Shown here: positions 1-7,255 of the stretch, in pieces
Position numbering within the stretch: the first letter of the stretch is position 1
How the letters are laid out: each line of letters begins with the position of its first letter
Assembly: GCA_050698355.1 (NCBI GenBank)
Contig: JBOHBN010000376.1
Coordinates: 1-34,893 of the forward strand
DNA: 34,893 nt
Reading direction: 5' to 3'
Origin: JBOHBN01 sp050698355
GTDB lineage: Bacteria > Actinomycetota > Actinomycetes > Streptosporangiales > WHST01
The notes under the pieces: model-generated
What the model saw: only the letters and a program-made list of their open reading frames with translations
Database searches by the model: none
What the model was told of the DNA's origin: nothing
Position numbers and translations under genes: made by a program

Positions 1-1193
1 GCACCGTGCTGCACACCGGCGACTTCAAGATGGACCAGCTGCCGCTCGACGGCAGGCTCACCGACCTCGGCGGCTTCGCGCGGCTCGGCGCCGAGGGCGT
101 CGACCTGCTCCTCTCCGACTCGACGAATGCCGAGATTCCCGGCGTCGTCACGAGCGAGAAGGAGATCGCGCCGGTACTGCGTCAGGTCTTCGACGCGGCG
201 GGCAAGCGCATCATCGTCGCCTGCTTCGCCAGCCACGTACATCGCGTGCAGCAGGTGCTCGACGCGGCGGCCGAGCACGGCCGAAAGGTCGCCCTGGTGG
301 GCCGGTCGATGGTGCGCAACATGGGCGTCGCCCGCGACCTCGGCTACCTCAAGGTGCCCGCCGACGTGCTTGTCGACGCGCGCAGCGACGTCGACAAGCT
401 CCCGCCCGACCAGGTCGTGCTGCTCTGTACCGGCTCCCAGGGCGAGCCGATGTCCGCGCTCTCCCGCATGGCGAACAGGGATCACGCGATCCAGATCGAG
501 CCCGACGACACCGTGGTGCTGGCGAGCTCGCTGATCCCGGGCAACGAGAACGACGTGTACCGGGTCGTGAACGGGCTGACCCGATGGGGCGCTCGCGTCG
601 TGCACAAGGGCAACGCGCGCGTACACGTCTCCGGCCACGCTCCGGCCGGGGAGCTGCTGTACGTGCTCAACGTCGTCCGCCCCAGCCATTTCATGCCGGT
701 GCACGGGGAGTGGCGGCACCTGCGCGCGCACAGCACGCTGGCCGAGGCGACGGGGGTGCCGAGCGAGAACATCGTGATCGCCGAGGACGGCGTGGTCGTC
801 GACCTGGTCGACGGCCAGCTCAGCGTCGCCGGTGCGGTGCCCGTCGGGTACGTCTACGTCGACGGCGCCTCGGTCGGCGACCTCACCGAGTCGTCGCTAA
901 AGGACCGCCGGATCCTCGGCGACGAGGGGTTCGTGTCCATCGTCGTGGTCGTCGAGGCGGCGAGCGGCAAGGTCGTGGGCGGCCCGTACGTGCAGGCACG
1001 CGGTTCCGGGATCGAGGACGAGGCGTTCGACGAGGTCGTCCCGCGGATCGAGGACACCCTGCGTTCGGCCGCGGAGAACGGTGTCTCCGACTCCCACCAA
1101 CTCACCCAGCAGGTGCGCCGTACGGTGGGCCGCTGGGTGCACGACACGTACCGCAGGCGCCCGATGATCATGCCGGTCATCGTCGAGGTCTGA
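1..1193 (+). CDS. rnj: Ribonuclease J, 3' part (5' end outside window)
   Basis: Metallo-beta-lactamase/beta-CASP ribonuclease of RNase J type, which processes and degrades RNA in the cytoplasm. The reading frame is open from base 3, so the gene begins upstream. About 397 residues are present against roughly 550-560 for the family; the N-terminal HxHxDH metal motif is therefore missing from view. What is visible: the metal-site motif HTGDFK at the very start, SDSTNAE and PGV further on, the beta-CASP segment CTGSQGEPMSAL, the late motif MPVHGEWRHL with its conserved His, and a C-terminal domain ending in a basic stretch. The stop is TGA at 1191-1193, immediately inside a hairpin shared with the convergent VOC gene. 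The identification is firm; only the 5' limit is unknown. Confidence 0.93.
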   Translation, partial: TVLHTGDFKMDQLPLDGRLTDLGGFARLGAEGVDLLLSDSTNAEIPGVVTSEKEIAPVLRQVFDAAGKRIIVACFASHVHRVQQVLDAAAEHGRKVALVGRSMVRNMGVARDLGYLKVPADVLVDARSDVDKLPPDQVVLLCTGSQGEPMSALSRMANRDHAIQIEPDDTVVLASSLIPGNENDVYRVVNGLTRWGARVVHKGNARVHVSGHAPAGELLYVLNVVRPSHFMPVHGEWRHLRAHSTLAEATGVPSENIVIAEDGVVVDLVDGQLSVAGAVPVGYVYVDGASVGDLTESSLKDRRILGDEGFVSIVVVVEAASGKVVGGPYVQARGSGIEDEAFDEVVPRIEDTLRSAAENGVSDSHQLTQQVRRTVGRWVHDTYRRRPMIMPVIVEV

Positions 1194-1213
1194 GCGCGGC
1201 CGAAGGCCGGCTC
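1192..1213. terminator. Short bidirectional terminator-like hairpin
   Basis: GC-rich stem of nine base pairs with one bulged G (1192-1201 against 1205-1213) and a GAA loop. It contains the stop of RNase J and sits at the stop of the convergent VOC gene, so it could end transcription from both sides. There is no T-tract, as is common in actinomycetes. Confidence 0.45.
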
Positions 1214-1853
1214 AGTCGATACGGACGGTGCCGTTCGGCGTGGCGAAGTGCGCGGCCACGAGGCCGGGCTCGTCGGCGTACACCCAGGTGACGTCGACGG
1301 GGCCGGGACGCTCACCCTCGGCGGCGCCGAGCCACGCCTGTACGGACCTGTTGTCCCCGGCGAGCTCCAGCCGGTCCACCCAGACGTCGTCGCGGCCGCC
1401 GGGGAACGGCTTGCCCCCGTTGACCGACAGCCACTGCACGAAGAACGGCAGCGGTGGGTTGACGATGCCGTCGAGCACGCCGATGTGGCGCCAGCGCAGC
1501 GGAACGCCGTCGGGACGGGTACGCCGGCCGTCGGCCGGGCTCTGCCCGAGCCGTTCGGCGACGTGGTCGATGTCGTCGACGGCGAGCACCCAGGAGAGCC
1601 ACCCCCCACCGGAGCACGCGCGCCGCCGCACCGCCTGCCCGAAGGCGGCGTGGTCCGCGGCCGGGTGGTCCAGCGGCGTGACCACGTCGATGTAGGTGCC
1701 GCCCGCGAGCGGCAGCACCAGGTTGCGGGTGCCGAACCGGGGATGTACACCGCCGTCCACGAAGGTGACGCCCAGGCGCGCTCCGAGGTACTGCGCGGTG
1801 GCCACGAATCCTTCGTGATCGACCGCGTACGAGAGGTGATCGAGGCGCACCAC
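1212..1853 (-). CDS. VOC-family (glyoxalase-like) protein
   Basis: A 213-residue protein beginning MVRLDHLSYAVD, the typical first strand of a vicinal-oxygen-chelate (glyoxalase/bleomycin-resistance/dioxygenase) fold, and containing a second VOC-like half from about residue 90 onward (WVLAVDDIDHVAERLG). It resembles the Glyoxalase_3-type proteins common in actinomycetes. Metal ligands cannot be assigned with certainty by eye; His6 and a late Glu are candidates. The substrate is unknown. The start chosen is GTG at 1853, with GGGGAAG five bases upstream; an ATG at 1858 is in another frame. The gene converges on RNase J. Confidence 0.75.
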   Translation of the reverse strand: MVRLDHLSYAVDHEGFVATAQYLGARLGVTFVDGGVHPRFGTRNLVLPLAGGTYIDVVTPLDHPAADHAAFGQAVRRRACSGGGWLSWVLAVDDIDHVAERLGQSPADGRRTRPDGVPLRWRHIGVLDGIVNPPLPFFVQWLSVNGGKPFPGGRDDVWVDRLELAGDNRSVQAWLGAAEGERPGPVDVTWVYADEPGLVAAHFATPNGTVRID

Positions 1854-1943
1854 GGCATCTTCCCCGATGCACTAGCGCGTACTTCACGGGGGCCTTGCTA
1901 CGGCGATGAGGCGGGACGACCAAGTGACGGTCTGCGCTGGGCG

Positions 1944-2210
1944 TCAGGACACGGTGAAGCCGGCGAGTCCCTCGGGCTGCTCGTCCACCGCCTCGACCTC
2001 GGTGACGTGGGCGCCGCGCGGGCCGTGCCGACACCAGTCCACCATGGTCTGCACGCCATCGGGCTCGCCCTCGAAGCAGGCCTCGACTGCGCCGTCCGGC
2101 CGGTTACGCACCCAGCCGGTTACGCCCCGGCCGGCAGCCTCCCGCCGGCAGCTGTCCCGGAAGAACACGCCTTGCACGCGTCCGGACACCACGACACGAG
2201 TACGTTGCAC
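1944..2210 (-). CDS. acyP: Acylphosphatase
   Basis: An 88-residue protein of the usual acylphosphatase size. It carries the family signature GRVQGVFFRDS, in which the Arg binds the phosphate, and the second motif GWVRNRPDGAVEACFEG with the catalytic Asn. It hydrolyses acyl-phosphates such as 1,3-bisphosphoglycerate in the cytoplasm. The start is probably GTG at 2210; no strong ribosome binding site is visible, so the exact N terminus is uncertain. The gene is divergent from the aldo/keto reductase across a 152-base gap that must hold both promoters; no clear element was recognised there. Confidence 0.92.
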   Translation of the reverse strand: MQRTRVVVSGRVQGVFFRDSCRREAAGRGVTGWVRNRPDGAVEACFEGEPDGVQTMVDWCRHGPRGAHVTEVEAVDEQPEGLAGFTVS

Positions 2211-2362
2211 GCGTCCATTTCTACCAATGCGGTCGAAGGTAGCTGGACTAGTACAGCCTTCAGACCTGCAAAGACAGCTACGTTCGAGTGCACTTGGTAG
2301 CGATCAACACCGTACCCAACCCGGCGCGGCCCCCACCGTGACGTACCGGGCAGACTGGTCCC

Positions 2363-3331
2363 ATGCGCTCTTTCGAGGTGGAAGGCCTGGGCACCGTCAG
2401 CAAGATCGGGCTGGGCACCTGGCAGTTCGGCTCCCGCGAATGGGGATACGGCGAGCAGTACGCGAACGGGGAGGCCAGCGCGATCGTCCGCCGTGCGCTC
2501 GACCTGGGCGTGACGCTGTTCGACACCGCCGAGATCTACGGCTTCGGCAAGAGCGAGCGGATCCTCGGCAAGGCCCTCGGGTCGGAGCGGACGTCTGTCA
2601 CGGTCGCCACGAAGGTCTTCCCCGTCGCGCCGGCCCCGGGACTCGTCCGCCGTGCCGCGCGGGCGAGCGCGAAGCGGCTGGGCATGAGCCGCATCCCGCT
2701 GTACCAGGTGCACTGGCCGAACCCGGTGGTCCCCGAGTCGGTGGTCATGCAGGGGCCCAAGCAGATGCTCGACCAGGGCTTGGTGAACGCCGTCGGCGTC
2801 TCCAACTACTCGCTGCGGCGCTGGATGACGGCCGAGCGCGCGCTCGGCCGCCCAGTGTCGTCGAACCAGGTGCACTTCTCGCTCGCCCAGCTGCGCCCGC
2901 TGTGGGAGCTCGTGCCGTGGGCGGAGGACAACCGCCGGGCGATCATCGCGTACAGTCCGCTCGACCAGGGCCTGCTCGGCGGCCGGTACGACGAGAACAA
3001 CCGGCCGAGCGACCTGCGTGCGACCAACCCGCTGTTCCTGCCGGAGAACCTGCGCCGCGCCGAGCCGCTCCTGCGCACGTTGCGCGAGGTCGGCTCCTCG
3101 CACGGTGCGACGGCGGCGCAGACCGCCCTCGCCTGGCTGCTCCACCACCCGCCGGTGGTGGCCATCCCCGGAGCGCGCACGGTCGAGCAGCTGGAGTCCA
3201 ACGTGGCCGCCGCCGACATCTCGCTGACCGAGGACGAGTACGAGGCGATCACCGCGGCGGCCAGGGCGTTCAAGCCCCAGACCGGGCCGTCCGCGTACGG
3301 GCGGATGGTCCGCGGCCGGGTCGGCCTCTAA
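2363..3331 (+). CDS. Aldo/keto reductase
   Basis: A 322-residue NAD(P)H-dependent oxidoreductase with a TIM-barrel fold. The catalytic tetrad is readable: Asp54 and Tyr59 in DTAEIYG, Lys84 in VATKV and His117 in YQVHWP. The cofactor-binding end is present as IPGARTVEQLESN around residue 275. This belongs to the YajO/general-stress type AKR group rather than the small diketogluconate reductases. The physiological carbonyl substrate cannot be told from sequence. It stands alone; the gene downstream is separated by about 75 bases and a hairpin-forming stretch. Confidence 0.9.
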   Translation: MRSFEVEGLGTVSKIGLGTWQFGSREWGYGEQYANGEASAIVRRALDLGVTLFDTAEIYGFGKSERILGKALGSERTSVTVATKVFPVAPAPGLVRRAARASAKRLGMSRIPLYQVHWPNPVVPESVVMQGPKQMLDQGLVNAVGVSNYSLRRWMTAERALGRPVSSNQVHFSLAQLRPLWELVPWAEDNRRAIIAYSPLDQGLLGGRYDENNRPSDLRATNPLFLPENLRRAEPLLRTLREVGSSHGATAAQTALAWLLHHPPVVAIPGARTVEQLESNVAAADISLTEDEYEAITAAARAFKPQTGPSAYGRMVRGRVGL

Positions 3332-3407
3332 GAGCGCCCGGCAGTAGGGGTGCCGGTTAAGCGAGCGGGTCATCCGCGCCGCGCTCGCAAGGCGGAGGAG
3401 GAGAGCG

Positions 3408-3500
3408 ATGCGGCCCATCGGGCGACGAGGACAACGTAGCGAGCGTGGATGCGGGGCCCGCGAGTCAGGCAACTTCCCTATTGCCGGGTGCTCTGAGTGA
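3408..3500 (+). CDS. Small leader ORF (30 aa) coupled to the GH4 gene
   Basis: ATG at 3408 is preceded six bases upstream by one of the best Shine-Dalgarno sequences in the window (AGGAGG at 3396-3401). The frame stays open for 30 codons, and its TGA stop (3498-3500) overlaps the GTG start of the glycosidase (3497-3499) as GTGA. The glycosidase start itself lacks a ribosome binding site. The peptide is Arg/Gly-rich and resembles nothing I recognise. It may be a translated leader whose only role is to deliver ribosomes to the GH4 start. An inverted repeat, GCGAGCG (3361-3367) with CGCTCGC (3382-3388), lies just upstream and could fold in the leader RNA. Confidence 0.5.
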   Translation: MRPIGRRGQRSERGCGARESGNFPIAGCSE

Positions 3501-4864
3501 CGCGTCTTGCCCTGCTGGGTGGCGGGGGTTTCCGGGTACCGCTGGTGTACCGGGCGCTGCTCGGCGTCGCACCCGACATCGGCATCGACGAGGTCGCGCT
3601 GTACGACATCGACGCCGCGCGGCTCGGCGTGATCGAGCACGTGCTGGCCCAGCTCACCGACGGCCGTCCCGGGGCGCCGCGCGTGCGCGTCACCACGGAC
3701 CTCGACGACGCCCTCTCCGGCGCGCGGTTCGTGTTCGCCGCCATCCGGGTGGGTGGGCTCACCGGGCGCACGTTCGACGAGCGCGTGCCGCTCGCGGAAG
3801 GCGCGATCGGGCAGGAGACCACCGGCCCGGGCGGGATCTGTTACGGGCTGCGCACGGTCCCCGTCATGGCCGGTATCGCCGAGCGCATCGCCGTGGTCTG
3901 CCCGGACGCCTGGGTGGTGAACTTCACCAACCCGGCCGGCATGGTGACCGAGGCGATGAGCCGCACGCTGGGCGACCGGGTCATCGGTGTGTGCGACTCG
4001 CCGGCCGGGCTGGTGCGCCGTGTCGTGCACGCGCTCGGCGTCGACCCGGCCCGCGCGTCGGCGGAGTACTTCGGCCTGAACCACCTCGGCTGGCTGCACG
4101 CGCTGCGGGTCGACGGCCGCGACCGGCTGCCGGACCTGCTGGCCGACGAGGAGCGCCTGGAGTCGTTCGAGGAGGGCCGGCTGTTCGGCGCGCGGTGGCT
4201 GCGCGCGCTCGGCATGGTCCCGAACGAGTACCTGGTGTACTTCTACCGCGCCGACGAGAGCGTACGGGCGCTGCATGCCGCGACGCGTACCCGCGGGGAG
4301 CAGCTGCGCGACCAGCAGGAGCGCTTCTACGCCGACGCGGCGGCCGCTCCTGGCGAGGCGCTCGCGCTGTGGGAGGCGACGCGGCGTGAGCGGGAGGAGA
4401 CGTACTTCGCCGAGCACCGGCCGGAGGGCGAGGACCGCGACGAGGCCGACCTCTCCGCCGGGGGATACGAGGGCGTCGCGGTGCGGTTGCTCACGGCGCT
4501 CACCGCGGACCGGCCGGCCGAGCTCATCCTGGACGTACGCAACCGCGGCGCCCTGGCGTGCCTCGACGACGACGCGGTCGTCGAGGTGCCGTGCCTCGTT
4601 GACGGGTCGGGCGCCCGCCCGCTGACGGTCGGTTCCGTACCCGGGCACGCGGCCGGCCTCGTGCAGGCGCTGAAGTCGGTGGAACGCGACACCGTGTCCG
4701 CGGCGCTCTGCGGGGATCGGGCGCTCGCGTTGCGGGCGCTCGGCACCCACCCGTTGGTCGGCTCGATCGACGCCGCCGTGCGTATCCTCGAAGCGTACGA
4801 ATCGTTGGATTCTCAGCTCGCGTGCCGGTTCGAGGAGGCGGCGCCGGATGAATCACCCGCTTGA
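3497..4864 (+). CDS. GH4 family 6-phospho-beta-glucosidase-like glycosidase
   Basis: A 455-residue member of the NAD+- and Mn2+-dependent glycoside hydrolase family 4. An N-terminal Rossmann motif GGGGFRVP (8-15) binds NAD. NFTNPAG at 142-148 and GVCDSPAGL at 164-172 carry the metal-binding Cys166, and FGLNHLGW at 192-199 carries His196, the second metal ligand. Family members cleave 6-phospho-disaccharides by a redox elimination mechanism. The C-D-S-P signature is not the C-N-[IV]-P I associate with classical 6-phospho-beta-glucosidases, so anomer and phosphate specificity remain open. The start is GTG at 3497, coupled to the leader ORF. The 3' end overlaps the following PfkB kinase by 17 bases, so the two are co-translated. 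Confidence 0.88.
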   Translation: MTRLALLGGGGFRVPLVYRALLGVAPDIGIDEVALYDIDAARLGVIEHVLAQLTDGRPGAPRVRVTTDLDDALSGARFVFAAIRVGGLTGRTFDERVPLAEGAIGQETTGPGGICYGLRTVPVMAGIAERIAVVCPDAWVVNFTNPAGMVTEAMSRTLGDRVIGVCDSPAGLVRRVVHALGVDPARASAEYFGLNHLGWLHALRVDGRDRLPDLLADEERLESFEEGRLFGARWLRALGMVPNEYLVYFYRADESVRALHAATRTRGEQLRDQQERFYADAAAAPGEALALWEATRREREETYFAEHRPEGEDRDEADLSAGGYEGVAVRLLTALTADRPAELILDVRNRGALACLDDDAVVEVPCLVDGSGARPLTVGSVPGHAAGLVQALKSVERDTVSAALCGDRALALRALGTHPLVGSIDAAVRILEAYESLDSQLACRFEEAAPDESPA

Positions 4865-6008
4865 ACGCGACGGGTCGCGGTGGCACGACGACCACCCCGA
4901 CCAGGCGGATCCGTACGAGGCGCCGCTCGAGGACCCGTGCGAGGAGCGGCACGAGATCGGCGAGCGCGCGGTCGGCACCCACGGCGAGCCGTACGACGTG
5001 TTCCTCGTCGGCACCGTTTTCCTCGACATGATCTTCACCGGCATGGCCGGCCCGCCACGGCCGGGCACCGAGCTATGGACCTCCGGTCTCGGCTCAGCGC
5101 CGGGTGGCATCGCCAACCTCGCGGTCGCGATGAGCCGGCTCGGGCTGAAGGTGGGGCTCGCTGCCGCGCTCGGCGACGACATGTTCGGGGCCTACCTGTG
5201 GCGCACGCTCTCCGAGCAGGAGCAGGTGTGCCTGTGCGCGTCGCGCCGGGTGAAGGGCTGGCCCACGCCGGTGACGGTCTCGATGTCGTACGCCGAGGAC
5301 CGCAGCATGGTGACGTACGGCGAGCCGCTGCCGTTCGCCGAGCGCCAGCTGGTCGCCTCGGCGCCGGTGTGCCGGGCGTGCGTGGTGGATCTGGACGCCG
5401 AGCCACCCGACTGGGTGCCGCAGGCGCGCCGCCGCGGCTCGCTCATCTTCGGCGACGTGGGCTGGGACCCGACGGGGGAGTGGTCACCCGCGCTGCTCGA
5501 ACGGCTCGCGGTGGTCGACGCGTTCTTGCCCAACGCCGTCGAGGCGATGGGTTACACCCGTACCTCGTCGCCCGCCGAGGCCGCGCGGAAGCTCAGCGGG
5601 TACGTCCCCACCGTGGTGGTGAAGAGCGGTGAGGACGGCGCGTACGCCGTGGACGGTTCCACCGGCGAGGAGGTGCACGAACCCGTCGTCCCGGTCGAGG
5701 CGATCGACCCGACGGGTGCGGGCGACGTGTTCGACGCCGGCTTCGTGCTCGCGACGCTGTCGGGTTGGCCGCTCGCGGAGCGGGTCCGGTTCGCGAACCT
5801 GTGCGCGGCGCTGTCGGTACGGCAGTTCAGCGGATCGCTGGGTGCGCCGTGCTGGCACGAGATCGGCGAGTGGTTCGCCCGCGGCGGCGTTCCGGACCGT
5901 TATCGGTACCTCGCCCGGTACCTGCCGGAGGCTGCCGTCGCGGACCGGGCGCGCGCACACCCGACCGTCCGGTACGCCGACGGCGACACCGCCCGCGCGG
6001 CCAGCTGA
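4848..6008 (+). CDS. PfkB-family carbohydrate kinase
   Basis: A 386-residue ribokinase-type sugar kinase. The first PfkB region (GSAPGGIANLAVAMSRLG, about residues 81-98) and the second signature DPTGAGDVFDAGF (287-299, with catalytic base Asp293) are both intact. It has an unusually long polar N-terminal extension of about 45 residues, rich in Asp, Glu and Pro, before the first core strand. ATG at 4848 lies inside the end of the GH4 gene, so expression is coupled. The pairing suggests it phosphorylates the sugar released, or the disaccharide later cleaved, by the GH4 enzyme; no PTS gene is nearby. The exact substrate is an inference only. Confidence 0.85.
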   Translation: MNHPLERDGSRWHDDHPDQADPYEAPLEDPCEERHEIGERAVGTHGEPYDVFLVGTVFLDMIFTGMAGPPRPGTELWTSGLGSAPGGIANLAVAMSRLGLKVGLAAALGDDMFGAYLWRTLSEQEQVCLCASRRVKGWPTPVTVSMSYAEDRSMVTYGEPLPFAERQLVASAPVCRACVVDLDAEPPDWVPQARRRGSLIFGDVGWDPTGEWSPALLERLAVVDAFLPNAVEAMGYTRTSSPAEAARKLSGYVPTVVVKSGEDGAYAVDGSTGEEVHEPVVPVEAIDPTGAGDVFDAGFVLATLSGWPLAERVRFANLCAALSVRQFSGSLGAPCWHEIGEWFARGGVPDRYRYLARYLPEAAVADRARAHPTVRYADGDTARAAS

Positions 6009-6034
6009 GCTTCGGCTTTTTCGCTGGCCCCTGT

Positions 6035-6092
6035 CCGGTGATCATGAAGCATCGTCGTAGCTATAGCTACGACGATGCTTCATGATCACCGG
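6035..6092. repeat. Perfect 58-bp palindrome between convergent genes
   Basis: The 29 bases 6035-6063 are the exact reverse complement of 6064-6092, with no loop or mismatch; the centre reads GCTATAGC and the ends are CCGGTGATCATGAA and its complement. It lies between the stops of the PfkB kinase (6008) and the convergent cation exchanger (6114), so the transcript from either strand would form a very long hairpin. It is most simply a bidirectional terminator. A decayed copy with the same outer arms is at 19339-19395, which suggests a dispersed REP-like element rather than a one-off. Confidence 0.85.
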
Positions 6093-6113
6093 GTTCGTTG
6101 GGCAGGAGGCGAC

Positions 6114-7205
6114 TCACAGGTCGACCGGAGCGACGCCGAACACGACGAACGTGACGGCCCAGTAGACGACGTAGAGCCCCAGCAGCGTGAAGCCGTGCCA
6201 CCGCCGCAGCCGTCCGGTGGACAGGAAGTACGCGGCGAGTCCGGTAAGCACGATGAGCGCGGGCAGGTGCCACGTGAGGACGTCCGGGCCGACCACGATG
6301 CCGCCCGCGAGCAGGGTGACACCCAGCTTCCCGGTGACCGAGAAGACGAGGCTCCCGATGACGTTGCCGACGCCGACCTCGGGTGCTCCCTTGCGGGTGG
6401 GCTCGACGGTCAAGAAGACGTCCTCGATGGTCAACACGAGGGTCGCGATGGTCGCCCCGAAGACGGTGCCCTCAAGCCCGTAGGCGTGCAGTATGCCTTC
6501 TGTCCCGATGCCTGTGGTCGCGCCGCCGATGAGGAGACCGGCGAGCGCCAGAACGGCGAGCCCCAGACCGGTCCACCCGGAACGCTCCCGCGCCCGCGCG
6601 AACGGCATATCCGCGGAGAACTCCTGCGTCCCCTCCCCGCCGGGCCCTGTCGCCGCGGGTTCGGCGACTCCCGTCGCCCTGCGGCTTTCGGATACCGCCG
6701 TCTCGGCCCGTGTCGCTCTGGCGAGGGCATAGGTCTCGTACATTTCCGCGTCACGGAAGACGGGTACGTTGCCGCTGCACTCGCGTACGGCCACGTACGT
6801 GAGGAAGAGCCCGAACAACCCGAGAAGTACGATCCCGTCGACGGTGGTGAGCGGCGCAATCAGTGTGAACACGACCATCACCAGCGGTGCGGCAGCGAAG
6901 ATTATGAGGTAGTCGCGCGGAATCCTTACCGTGACCGGCGTGAGGATCGCGGCGAGCGCGAGGACAATGCCGGTGAACGCGATCGCTGTGCCGAAGACGA
7001 TGCCCAGCGCCACGTTGCCGAGATCCTCCAGGTTGAGGGCGACGCCAAGCGTGATGTCGTCGAACTCGATACCGGTGAAGACGATGGCGAGCAGGAAGAT
7101 GGAGATTCGCAGGCCGCTCGCCACTCCGACGAGGTAACCGATCAGCTTCTCGGCGCTGTATATCAACAGCGCCGCGCCGGAGATGAAGACGAATATCGAG
7201 GTCAT
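6114..7205 (-). CDS. CaCA-family cation exchanger (NCX/CAX-like)
   Basis: A 363-residue integral membrane protein with two homologous halves of about five hydrophobic segments each, separated by a polar loop at roughly 141-210. The alpha-1 repeat holds TGIEFDDITLGVALN (44-58, acidic Glu47, Asp49, Asp50) and DLGNVALG. The alpha-2 repeat holds LTIEDVFLTVEP (258-269) followed by GVGNVIGS (278-285). This is the layout of cation/Ca2+ exchangers, although the motifs are divergent and carry extra acidic residues. It is the last gene of the PQQ operon, 50 bases after pqqE. By context it may handle the metal needed by the PQQ dehydrogenase (Ca2+ or a lanthanide). That role is inferred. No good ribosome binding site is seen at ATG 7205, and an in-frame stop lies just upstream. 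Confidence 0.8.
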   Translation of the reverse strand: MTSIFVFISGAALLIYSAEKLIGYLVGVASGLRISIFLLAIVFTGIEFDDITLGVALNLEDLGNVALGIVFGTAIAFTGIVLALAAILTPVTVRIPRDYLIIFAAAPLVMVVFTLIAPLTTVDGIVLLGLFGLFLTYVAVRECSGNVPVFRDAEMYETYALARATRAETAVSESRRATGVAEPAATGPGGEGTQEFSADMPFARARERSGWTGLGLAVLALAGLLIGGATTGIGTEGILHAYGLEGTVFGATIATLVLTIEDVFLTVEPTRKGAPEVGVGNVIGSLVFSVTGKLGVTLLAGGIVVGPDVLTWHLPALIVLTGLAAYFLSTGRLRRWHGFTLLGLYVVYWAVTFVVFGVAPVDL

Positions 7206-7255
7206 GGCGGCGCGGGACCGGCGCTAGGTCCTACCTCCCCTCCGGGTTGCGACCG

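Noticed and set aside
1876..1960. A GCGTACTTCACG word that might be another copy of the palindromic element
   Set aside because: Only one arm is clear; the possible partner near 1953 lies in the acylphosphatase coding region and pairs poorly.
2120..4750. An 876-residue minus-strand open frame antisense to the aldo/keto reductase and GH4 genes
   Set aside because: Its product is Arg/Ala/Gly-rich with no family motif, while the plus-strand genes beneath it carry intact catalytic residues. It is a GC-bias shadow.
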